Below are positions 9,066 to 17,115 of a stretch of DNA of 17,500 bases, piece after piece. The first letter of the stretch is position 1. Each line of letters starts with the position of its first letter. The notes under the pieces are model-generated. The model did no database searches. It saw only the letters and a list, made by a program, of their open reading frames with translations, and had not been told where the DNA came from. The position numbers and the translations under genes are program-made. Source of the DNA: Chrysomallon squamiferum (Eukaryota > Mollusca > Gastropoda > Neomphalida > Peltospiridae); NCBI GenBank assembly GCA_012295275.1, contig CM022669.1, forward strand, positions 12,985,172 to 13,002,671. The letters run 5' to 3'.

Positions 9066-9401
9066 GGTGATGTTTGCCGTGTCAATATTCAACCACTATC
9101 AACGTCCGCATCACTGGTGATGGTCAACAGAGACATCTCGTTGCAGATATCTGGTTTCTTCGATTACGTGAGACTCAGACGTTGACAGAAGCCGAGATTC
9201 GTGTTCTTTGGTCCGGTATCAAAATTTCACACGTTACACACGGTGTTTGCACCGCAGAGGCTTTTTTTTTAAAATAAAATTGTGACTAACGCTTTTGTGT
9301 TGTGTGTGTTTTCACTATTTTTCATTCTGTCTTCTTTTTTTTATCTCCGTTTTTCTGTAATTTTAATTTATCTTTCTCGTGTTGTCTTTCTAATTATTTC
9401 T
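9066..9401. other. Unique stretch next to tRNA-like element
   Basis: A 67-codon plus-strand frame at 9074-9277 starts only at TTG and ends in a T9 tract. A second frame in the same place is also open for about 40 codons. Neither resembles a known protein and there are no clean splice borders. The block is richer in CpG than its surroundings and may be the body of an old repeat. Confidence 0.4.
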
Positions 9402-9469
9402 CTGTGTGTTTGTGTGTGTGTGTGTATGTATGTGTGTGTGTGTGTATGTGTGTGTGTGTGTGTGTGTGT
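9402..9469. repeat. (GT)n microsatellite with TATG interruptions
   Basis: About 66 bases of GT repeats are broken by three GTAT units. It is a potential Z-DNA-forming alternating purine-pyrimidine tract. Confidence 0.97.
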
Positions 9470-9579
9470 CTCATATACTTTCTGGTTACTAATAAACAGT
9501 ATACAAAGAAATGGAAGGAAGGGAAGACCGAGACAGAGCGAGAAAAATAAAAAGGAAAATAGTAAAATATTATACATAC

Positions 9580-9589
9580 TTCTTCTTCT

Positions 9590-9685
<96 letters not shown>

Positions 9686-9775
9686 TTCTCGCTCTTTGTC
9701 TGTCTCTTTCTCTATCTCTCTCTCTCTCTCTCACACTCTCTCTCTTTCTATCTATCTATCTATCTCTATCTCTGT
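9580..9775. repeat. (TTC)n-(TC)40 array with variant tail
   Basis: (TTC)5 at 9580-9594 runs into pure TC to about 9673. Variant CT, TTTC, TGTC and CTAT units follow to about 9775. The pure core and decayed right side suggest polar expansion. The long Ser/Leu frames here are artefacts. Confidence 0.97.
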
Positions 9776-10298
9776 ATATTCTTTATTAGTAATCATACAA
9801 CGTCAGCAATGATATCTGCCAAACAGTATTAATAAATTTTTGAAGCCTTGTGTCACTGAAAGATCAGAATGACAGTGACAAAAACTGCAATAAATATCAT
9901 AACTTTACAAATAACCCAAAAACGACAGTAAGATAAAGCGACACAGTGGTATATTTAAAGAAATAAAGAAGAACACAACTATTAAAACAAAATAAATATC
10001 TATCGGTCAACGTGTCCTTTCTGTCATTACTCTGTGTGTTTCAGTTTTCACGGCAAAGCTGGTTTTATTTCCAAGTATGTACGCGAGAACAAAGAAATAT
10101 GTTAATACGCTTCACATATCAAAAGATTTACTGCAGTCGGAAAGCTTGATTATTGGAAATAAAAAAAAAAAAGTTCATTTAGTTCGTTGTTATGTCAGGC
10201 AGGCTGCTTAATTAAGGTAATTTATGCAGTGCGAAGTTTTCACCTAAGCAGTTTCAATTTAGAAAGTTTTTGAATAATTTATCATTAGTTTTTAGGTG

Positions 10299-10300
<2 letters not shown>
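9776..10300. other. Unique AT-rich stretch
   Basis: About 520 bp without open frames longer than 60 codons. There is a minor A12 tract at 10161-10172. No RNA gene, repeat or regulatory site is recognised. Confidence 0.5.

Positions 10301-10331
<31 letters not shown>
10301..10331. repeat. T31 homopolymer
   Basis: Thirty-one consecutive T, followed by C and T6. It may be a mononucleotide array or the tail of a minus-strand retroposed sequence; no element body is recognised. Confidence 0.95.
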
Positions 10332-10625
10332 CTTTTTTGCTCAACAACCAATGTTCACCCATGTGTGATGCAATAACTAATGACCTGTGACGATTTTGTC
10401 TTCAGCATTCTCACAGGAGTGGCCCGAACCGAAAATAAAAATGTTCTTTTCAATTTCTGCTGTCTGAAATGTATTTAGTTATTTATTTATCATTCCATTT
10501 GTTGCTGCTATTGTTTTTAGTGCTGTTTTCGGTCTTGTTTTGTTGTTATTATCGATGTTGTTATTGTTGTTGTTATTATTATTATTATTATTATTATAAC
10601 AAGAAAACACACAAATATTAAATAA
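10332..10625. other. Unique stretch grading into GTT/ATT triplets
   Basis: 10332-10500 is unique AT-rich DNA. From about 10500 the sequence becomes GTT, GCT and ATT triplets, with an (ATT)n core at about 10573-10596 just before the long inverted repeat. Confidence 0.6.
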
Positions 10626-10969
10626 ATATATATATATATATATATAACTAAAGAAAAGAAAAGAAAAGAAATAGAGATTTTTTTATAACAATTGATTATA
10701 GTGTTTGCATGTCATATGTTTTAATTATTTTACTCTCTAGTATTACCTATCTTTCCACATTATTAGGAATGTCAAAATAATAACAATAATAATAATAATA
10801 ATAATAATAATAAAGAATTTATATAATATTACTAATACTGTGGAAGGATAGGTAATATTACAGAGTAAAATAATTAAAACATATGACATGCAAACACTGT
10901 AATCAATTGTTATAAAAAAATCTCTATTTCTTTTCTTTTCTTTTCTTTTGTTATATATATATATATATA
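10626..10969. mobile_element. 344-bp fold-back inverted repeat (MITE-like)
   Basis: The left arm (about 10626-10774) and right arm (about 10824-10969) are reverse complements that align without any insertion or deletion. Paired positions sum to 21598. In the 128 bp outside the TA run I count nine differences, four of which are G-T pairs. The outer ends are (TA)n on both sides. Internal to each TA run come a matched AAAAG pentamer series, T7, and shared unique sequence including TTGCATGTCATATG. The central 50 bases are an AAT microsatellite. The shape fits a TA-targeting foldback MITE or a recent inverted duplication. No transposase is present and no family is recognised. If transcribed, the RNA would form a hairpin of about 145 bp. 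Confidence 0.75.
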
Positions 10970-11091
10970 GCTATAAGCGTTAAACCTTTGAAGGGAATAG
11001 CAGCTTCCTTTCCTTTTATTTTTGGATATTATTTGAGAGGCCAATACTAACAACAGCAGCAGCAGAATACATGAAAATAGGGTAAGAAATT

Positions 11092-11269
11092 GTTATTACT
11101 ACTACTGCTACTACAACTACCACCACTACCATAATACTACTATTGCTTTTGTTAATATTACTACTGCTGATACTATTAGTAGTAGTAGCAGCAGCAGTAA
11201 TAATATTAATAAAAGCAGTAGTAGTAAGGTGGTGGTCGTGGTGGTGGTGGTAGTTGTAGTAGTAGTAGT
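11092..11269. repeat. 178-bp near-loopless palindrome
   Basis: The left half (ACT/CTA/ACC triplets) and right half (AGT/GGT triplets) are reverse complements about the centre 11180/11181, with no gap. Paired positions sum to 22361. About 20 of 89 pairs differ, and roughly half of those are G-T. The symmetry is not only triplet-driven: the non-triplet core at 11141-11160 (containing TTGCTTTT and TTAATATTA) has its complement at 11201-11220. The overlapping poly-Val frame from 11229 is an artefact. It may be an inverted duplication of a triplet array or the product of replication strand-switching. Confidence 0.65.
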
Positions 11270-11461
11270 TGTTGTTGTTGATATCGTAGTAATAGCAATG
11301 GTAGTGGAAGAAGAAGAAGATTTTGACGTAGAAGACTATGATAATGTTCCTAATACTCTTTTAATTTTAGATTATGACGTATTCTTTATCGTATTACAGG
11401 CTTCCCCTTTTTTCTTCTTCATCTTCTTCTTCTTTTTTTTCCTCTCTCCCTCTTCTTTTTT
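11270..11461. repeat. GTT/GAA triplets, short AT-rich spacer and pyrimidine tract
   Basis: GTT and AGT triplets pass into a GAA run at about 11307-11320 and an AT-rich spacer. A nearly pure pyrimidine tract with TTC and CCTCT units follows at about 11402-11461. An open frame with a Glu/Asp-rich segment here is explained by the GAA repeat. Confidence 0.7.
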
Positions 11462-12230
11462 ATGAGAGCAGATGCATTGTCTCTATGCAAACAGTGAATC
11501 GAACACATGTAATTCTTCAAGCCATAACTGCAGTGTGTGTGTGTGTGTGGCTTTGTGTCCGGATTCTGGGTTAAATTAGCGTTTCAGATGCCAAACATAT
11601 GCGACCGGAACACTGAGAATCTTATTTCTATGTATTAAGAAAACAACGGGTCGGAACACGACACCAAACCGGCAATGCAAAGCAACAACGGACGGAAAAT
11701 ATTACGTAACGGTCCCCGAATAACTAGATAAAATGCGTTATTATTTTCTTCCATTGTTACGAGTATTTAATTATCTGTCTGTGTATGGCAGGCATTCAGA
11801 TATGTTGCAAGTCCTTTTTGTTGCTTTATTTTTTAAAAAAATCTTGCCGACAGCCGTCGTTAGTCTAATTTTTTTGCCTCTAACATTTTCTTTTTATAAT
11901 GGGTTTTATACTTTAAAGGCTTTACTATTGCTGATAATGATCTAAAGAGCTAGTCATTATTTGCATAATACTTCTTGAAATGTCTACGTCTGCCACTAAA
12001 GTGTTGATTACGATATATCATTAAAAATAAATACAATATGCTTAACATTTGACAACCTCATATATCAAACGTAGGAGCTTAAATAATAGCAGAAAAAAAA
12101 AACACTCGGTTATTTCTTAAGAAGGAAAGAACTTTACAAGTGGAAAAAAAAACAGTAGTGAAAAGTAATCAACCAAAAAAAAAACAATAAGACAAACCAA
12201 AAACCACACTCAAGATGAAAAATACTTAAT
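11462..12230. other. Unique AT-rich stretch, no supported gene
   Basis: A short (GT)9 lies at about 11532-11549, and A-runs lie near 12092-12100, 12144-12151 and 12175-12184. The 70-residue plus frame at 11733-11945 is hydrophobic but matches no family, and nothing marks it as an exon. No RNA gene is seen. Confidence 0.5.
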
Positions 12231-12374
12231 TTAATAATAATAATAATAATAATAATAATAGAAGTAGCAGTAGTAGTGTTAATAGTAGTAGTAGTAGCAG
12301 TAGTAGTAGTAGCAGCAGCAGTGGTAGCAGCAGCAGTGGTAGTGGTAGTAGTAATAAGAGTGGTAGTAATAGTA

Positions 12375-12411
<37 letters not shown>

Positions 12412-12441
12412 CAGTAGTTGTAGCAGTAGCAGTAGTAGTAT
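12231..12441. repeat. (AAT)n then AGT/AGC triplet field
   Basis: (AAT)10 at about 12231-12260 passes into AGT, AGC, GGT and AAT triplets to 12441. There is a purer (AGT)n core at about 12373-12410. Poly-Leu (minus) and poly-Val (plus) frames are artefacts. Confidence 0.95.
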
Positions 12442-12933
12442 TTTACATGGACAGAAGGTCAACCAATAATACCTCACTATTAATTTGATCAAATTATATT
12501 ATATATATATATATATAAATATATATATAAATGAATCAAAGAGTGCATTTAGCTGTGTTTATCTATTTACTCTTAACATTAAAACATTCCATTCAGATCT
12601 GTTACAATTCATAACGGAAATTTATTGTGAAGTACTGAAAGCATTAGTAACAGTACAAACGACCAAACAACCAGTCTGTGTAACGTGGAGAGATTAACAC
12701 GGAGTGGGTTGTTATCAAACCAAATGTTATTACTTTAGTTGTTCTGTAATTAGCCCTCTCACGCTTCCAGTGGTTCCGTGATGCGATAATAAGAATTTAC
12801 AACTAACTGGTTACGTAACCCTTCCGGTTTATTCAGAATTACGAACTGGCAGTGTTTGCCATAAAAGTTTAATAAGGGTTTGTTTGAGAATAATGACGTT
12901 GTTGGAATGCGTGTGTGGCTTTGTTTTGTAATG

Positions 12934-12935
<2 letters not shown>
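12442..12935. other. Unique stretch with TA run
   Basis: (TA)n and TAAATATA units lie at about 12494-12531. The remainder is ordinary AT-rich DNA. The open frame at 12485-12697 begins inside the TA run and has no recognised domain. Confidence 0.5.
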
Positions 12936-12985
<50 letters not shown>

Positions 12986-13021
12986 GTTGTTGTTGTTGTT
13001 ATTATTATTATTGTTGTTATT

Positions 13022-13069
<48 letters not shown>

Positions 13070-13150
13070 GCTGCTGCTGGTTTTGTTTTGATGTTGTTTT
13101 TGTTATTATTATTATTATTCTTATTCTTATTATTATTATTATTATTATTT
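12936..13150. repeat. ATT/GTT/GCT block-structured triplet field
   Basis: Successive blocks are ATT (about 16 copies), GTT, ATT, GTT, ATT, a long GTT block of about 17 copies, and (GCT)3. A short spacer is followed by another ATT run at about 13104-13150. The ordered blocks suggest variant triplets each expanded locally from single transitions. The poly-Tyr/poly-Cys frame is an artefact. Confidence 0.96.
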
Positions 13151-13257
13151 ATCTCTTGTGGATTATTAGTATTTTGATGTTCATTATGTTTAACATTTTA
13201 TTATTATAATTATTCTATATTTTGTGTGTGTCTGTCTGGTGGCTGTCTGTTTCTGTG

Positions 13258-13337
13258 TATATTTTGCTGGTTGATATTTCTGGAGTTTAGATATATATAT
13301 ATATATAAACTCCAGAAATAACAACTAACAAAATATA
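13258..13337. repeat. Hairpin with 32-bp arms and (AT)n loop
   Basis: The left arm 13258-13289 and right arm 13306-13337 are reverse complements with three mismatches and no gap. The inner 15 bp (ATTTCTGGAGTTTA plus one flanking base) are perfect. The 16-base loop is GATATATATATATATA. It is similar in design to the 10626-10969 element but shares no arm sequence with it. Possibilities are a solo MITE-like palindrome or a local inverted duplication around a TA run. Confidence 0.8.
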
Positions 13338-13689
13338 TATCTATTTATAATCCGTTTATCTGTTATTCTTTGCAGTGTTTATCTATTTAAAAAAAACTCT
13401 GCAGTCACTAACATATAATTATGTTTTCTTTTCTATCACACATATCGACAATTGTTGCTGCATCACTGAGGAAAAAAGTAAGTAAATAAATAAATAATTA
13501 AATAAATATCTTGCTGGTATTTCCCTCGACTTGAACGCACCAGACAGTGAACTGCATAAACATAAAATACAAGCTTGGAAAAACAAGTTACGCAAAAACT
13601 CCAGTTTGCACAATCACTAATTATTCTTAGATTTAATGTGTTATGAAACTGTATACATTATTAATAACACATACGCATTTTTGAAATAT
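13338..13689. other. Unique AT-rich stretch
   Basis: Contains an AAAT/TAAA run at about 13480-13507. A minus-strand 64-codon frame at 13419-13613 is unrecognised. No further feature. Confidence 0.45.
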
Positions 13690-13975
13690 ATTATCCTGGA
13701 AAATGAAAAGCTTTCGAAAATGTCGCAAGCTTGAACGCTTTTGCGTCAAACAATCTGGGAAACTGTTTGTCGAGTTTTATTCCGCGGAACGTCGTAACTT
13801 CAAAACTAATCGTAAACAAAAGCGTAAAAGGCAAAGCAGACGTAATTGCAAGCACGAAACTGACATTTGTGTGCGAAACACGTTGGTGTGTCTGTCTGTC
13901 GATGCGTTTGTTGTGGGAATCTCGTGCAGTCCAGTGGAAAACATGCACTTATGGAAAGAAAAAAATGTTTTTTAA
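13690..13975. other. CpG-rich block open in three frames
   Basis: About 20 CpGs occur within some 230 bp, unlike the flanks. An ATG at 13703 (A at -3) opens a 90-codon frame to a TAA at 13973. The predicted peptide is strongly basic, with an Arg/Lys/Gln run in its middle, and has no domain I recognise. A second plus frame and a minus frame are open over the same stretch, which weakens any single coding claim. AATAAA lies at 13994-13999 and merges with an A15 tract, so an old retroposed transcript is conceivable. I do not call a gene. Confidence 0.3.
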
Positions 13976-14223
13976 AATCTACAGTGCACCTAAAATAAAA
14001 AAAAAAAAAAACACATTTTCTTATTAATTTTATCTCTATGTCATCTATGTCTACATAATATGTGTGTGTATGTGTGTTTATATTTATATATATATATGTA
14101 TACACACTTGCACACACTTATATTTATCAACATCCTGGGCGAATTTGTGAAATGTAATAGTGTAATTATAGTTAGATAAAAATAGAGAGCCTATGTTACT
14201 CAATCTAGATAAATATGAAGTGA
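13976..14223. other. AT-rich stretch with A15 and TG/TA runs
   Basis: A15 at 13997-14011 and TGTGTGTATG with TATATA units at about 14059-14115. The rest is unique AT-rich DNA without recognised features. Confidence 0.6.
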
Positions 14224-14400
14224 TTTTTTTTTATATATAGTTTGCCGCTGAAAGGCAACATTTTAACATGGCACGTGATAGACTAGTTGTGGGGTAGATG
14301 TAAGGCAGGAAATGACTTAGTGTAGGTAAAGGTGAGAATCGATCCTGTTGCCTGCCTGACTTCATTCCAGCGTTCTAACCACTGAGCCATAGACCGTCCA
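14224..14400 (-). mobile_element. tRNA-derived SINE
   Basis: Read on the minus strand, TGGCTCAGTGG (14389 down to 14379) is a perfect Pol III A box. AGGATCGATTC (14346 down to 14336) is a good B-box match. Their starts are 43 bases apart, as in a tRNA. The head therefore covers about 14397-14325. A body of about 85 bp follows, ending in a TA/A-rich tail at 14224-14240. Near the tail, TTGCC and GGCAA form a 5-bp stem (14242-14258). The internal promoter is seen directly. SINE identity follows from the tRNA-like head plus unrelated body plus A-rich tail. The exact ends are uncertain because no target-site duplication was found. No tRNA acceptor stem pairs well, so a working tRNA gene is unlikely. 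Confidence 0.65.
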
Positions 14401-14436
14401 TATACACACCTAAATTTACAAAATTCCTTTACGTAT

Positions 14437-14438
<2 letters not shown>

Positions 14439-14470
<32 letters not shown>
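14439..14470. repeat. T32 homopolymer
   Basis: Thirty-two T in a row, followed after a short spacer by an A9 run. It is the longest homopolymer in the window. It lies about 40 bp beyond the SINE head and is not the SINE tail, which lies at the opposite end. Confidence 0.95.
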
Positions 14471-14473
<3 letters not shown>

Positions 14474-14687
14474 TATTTTAAAAAAAAAATACGAAAGAAT
14501 AAGAAAGAAAGAATTTTGTGTACACAAATGGCACAAGTAATTAAGTAAGTAGATACATAAACAAATAATTATGTCAATATGAATCTGTATCATTTTAAAT
14601 ATTTTGTATATAGGTTCATCTTCTTCGGTGGATTCATTTAATGATATCCCCATTCGTACCAGGGTTCCACAACAGATCTATGAAAAA
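14471..14687. other. Unique AT-rich stretch
   Basis: No recognised feature. The minus-strand frame at 14429-14653 contains the poly(T) tract as a Lys run and is not convincing. Confidence 0.45.
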
Positions 14688-14741
14688 ACACACACACACA
14701 CATACACACACACACGCACACACGTACACACACACACACAC
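14688..14741. repeat. (CA)n microsatellite with interruptions
   Basis: CA repeats with TA, CG and GTA interruptions over about 54 bases. Confidence 0.95.
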
Positions 14742-15120
14742 AGACGATCGTATCTATAGCAAATAAACAGAAGATTTCTTTTCGCTCGTACGTCAGTTTC
14801 CTCTAGACTTTACGACTATTAACATTTTTTTTTTTTTTTTGTCTAACATTTATTTACACAGTATTAATGTTAAAACAGACATTTAATAAAAACTTCCATT
14901 TTTTTCATGTTTTATTTTTAAAATCCTTCCAGAAATTTCCACAACTTAATAGTGCAATTTATCATGTTGCTTTCATTGACGCGCGTGTACAAATCTCAAA
15001 TCGTTTTTGGCAGAAACATCTTAATTGGTACTTAGCATTTAGCCGTAAAATTCATCACACAAACGACACCCAGACTCTTTGAACACACCTTTTCCTTTCT
15101 TTCCTTTACTTTGACTTTTA
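14742..15120. other. Unique stretch, nothing recognised
   Basis: A T16 tract lies at 14825-14840. The 71-codon plus frame at 14867-15082 starts with ATG but has no recognised domain, promoter or splice support. Confidence 0.45.
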
Positions 15121-15210
15121 CTTACGATAGTTATTTTATTTTATTTTATGTTTTTTTTATTTTTTATTTTTTATTTGTTTTTTTTAATTTAATTTAATTT
15201 TTTTTTTTTC
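15121..15210. repeat. TTTTA-type T-rich low complexity
   Basis: TTTTA, TTTA and long T runs. Low complexity only. Confidence 0.8.
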
Positions 15211-15765
15211 CGTCTTCGTTGCAAAGGACCTTAATGTTCTAAGGAATTCGATATCTTATCTTCTTTCTCTGCCACATTTGTATTTGTATTTATTTATGTA
15301 TTGAGATGTACTAACAAGATACACATACGTACGGATGCGGGGACATTGTTCGTAGCAGCAACAACTTTCCCTCTGCCATTTTTACTCCGACAGGAGCTCA
15401 TTTGTTTGAAATTCACAGACAGTGATGAAAACCCCCATTTCAGGAATCGTAGATCCGCGACGGATTTGCTAATGATGTTTTACGTTTTACAAAGCATCAC
15501 GGTGCGTGTGTATATCATTTTCTGTCTTATCGCTTTAATGTCAGTTCAAGAGATATGTGTTTTTAAACCTGCTAAATATTTTATTTATTTTTTTTTTTTT
15601 TTTTTTTGAAAAAAAAACTAAAATTTGAAGATTTTCATGTCTGGTGCAAAACACAAGTTTACTCGGTACAGATTCGGTTGATTTCGTTCGGAAACTTTCG
15701 TGAATACATGAAACTATTCAGCTTAAAAAAAAGTTGTCTCTTTGTGTACAGTGAAGAGAGAGAGT

Positions 15766-15767
<2 letters not shown>
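15211..15767. other. Unique stretch with T20 tract
   Basis: 15320-15520 is more balanced in composition, and a plus frame is open from 15301 (TTG start) for about 95 codons into the T20 tract at 15588-15607. It lacks an ATG start, has no recognised domain and ends in homopolymer Phe, so it is not called a gene. Confidence 0.4.

Positions 15768-15845
<78 letters not shown>
15768..15845. repeat. (GA)39 microsatellite
   Basis: A pure GA array of 78 bases, preceded by two GTGAAGAGAG-like partial units. It has the same length as the CT array at 2600-2677 but the opposite strand sense. Confidence 0.99.
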
Positions 15846-15851
<6 letters not shown>

Positions 15852-16567
15852 CATAATTAAGTAGTGATATCAGTACTTCGGAAAAAACTAAAAATAGAAA
15901 GTAAAACACAAAGAAGAAAATCAGAAAGAGAAATTAATTTTTTTTTTTCTTTCACAAATATCAGTTTCGTAAATTAAATATTTTTATCCACTGATCTTCG
16001 AATATTTTTTTATATTTTTTATTTTTTATTTTTTTCCAATTTCGTCAACGCCATTGTTGAATGCAATTAGTTTTTCCATGTTCGGCCATTTTTCTGTTCT
16101 CTACCGTATTAATTCTAATAAAAGTCTCTGTCACCTTTTTTTGATTAATACGTATCTCGCGTTTTAGCAGAGGTCGGTGGTTTACTGTTACAAGGCGTTG
16201 TCGGGTCAAAAGACAATGCTGAAGACTACTGAAGACTTCGTCATTTCATTAAACCTGCGTCGATATATACATAGCATTCCGGATGACGTTAATTCAAAAA
16301 TTTTCAAACTGAGATTGAAAAGGAGATTAGAGAGAGAGGGAGAAAAATAGCTTTTCTGTGAAACTGATTTATTCTCAGCTAACGAATAGTGTCTGTAATT
16401 TATGGTCACGTGACCAGTCTATCTGCGCGAGAATTCAAGAATGGGTGTTACCTCCTTGTTTATGCCAGTTCGGGGTTTTAAAACAAACCATGTAAGAGTG
16501 AAGAATCGAAATATCAGACGAAGTTAGGTCTTACATGTAACTAAATAATCAACTATATTCTGCATGC
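15846..16567. other. Unique stretch containing a CACGTG palindrome
   Basis: Mostly ordinary AT-rich DNA with T-rich runs at about 15938-15950 and 16005-16036. The most distinctive element is the 14-bp palindrome at 16403-16416. The minus-strand 67-codon frame at 16206-16409 is unrecognised. Confidence 0.5.
16403..16416. promoter_or_regulatory. 14-bp palindrome containing GTCACGTGAC
   Basis: TGGTCACGTGACCA is a perfect palindrome. Its core GTCACGTGAC equals the known CLEAR/M-box-type E-box bound by MiT/TFE and USF bHLH-zip dimers in animals. The motif match is exact, but a single site without a mapped promoter is only suggestive. Confidence 0.4.
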
Positions 16568-16643
16568 TATTTATTTATTTATTTATTATTTTTGTTGCTG
16601 TTATTTTTTTCTTGTTCTTTTTATTATTATTATTATTATTATC

Positions 16644-16675
<32 letters not shown>

Positions 16676-16727
16676 CAGTTTTTTGTTGTTGTTGTTGTTG
16701 TTGTTATTATTATTATTATTATTATTG

Positions 16728-16819
<92 letters not shown>

Positions 16820-16820
16820 T
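16568..16820. repeat. TTTA, ATT, AGT, GTT and ATT triplet/tetranucleotide field
   Basis: TTTA units are followed by ATT, then (AGT)n at about 16645-16675, then GTT, then a very long ATT run to about 16819 with two GTT interruptions. The poly-Asn, poly-Tyr and poly-Leu frames are artefacts. Confidence 0.97.
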
Positions 16821-17066
16821 AAATTTATCAATAATAAAAATACAAATATTTTAGACTTAACAAAGTTCTGTATAATTTCTGATCAACCAGTAACCGAGTA
16901 ACTTCGTTTTAAAATACTGGCGTTGACTTATGTAAGTAATATCACTTCCTTTTTTATCTCATTTGGCTTTAAGGATTTTCTATAAATAAAAAATAAATAA
17001 AAGTGTCTGCCCTTTCAGCATAAAATAATGCGATATTACAGTATTTCTTTTAAAAACTACCAGCAG
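16821..17066. other. Unique AT-rich stretch
   Basis: No recognised feature. Confidence 0.45.
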
Positions 17067-17098
<32 letters not shown>

Positions 17099-17115
17099 AA
17101 TAAAAAAAAAAAAAA
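17067..17115. repeat. A30 tract followed by GGAAT and A14
   Basis: Thirty A at 17067-17096, then GGAAT and about 14 more A. It could be the poly(A) tail of a plus-strand retroposed sequence lying upstream, but no element body is recognised at 16821-17066. Confidence 0.9.

Noticed and set aside
9074-9277. 67-codon frame next to the tRNA-like element
   Set aside because: No ATG start, a competing open frame over the same bases, no homologue recognised, and it ends in a T tract.
9282-9812. 176-codon plus frame, longest in the window
   Set aside because: It spans the GT and TC microsatellites. Open dinucleotide repeats have no stops, so the length is meaningless.
14325-14400. Functional tRNA gene
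   Set aside because: A and B boxes are good, but the acceptor stem and T-stem do not pair, so SINE or pseudogene is preferred.
15301-15609. 102-codon plus frame
   Set aside because: TTG start only, ends in a homopolymer Phe run, no recognised domain.
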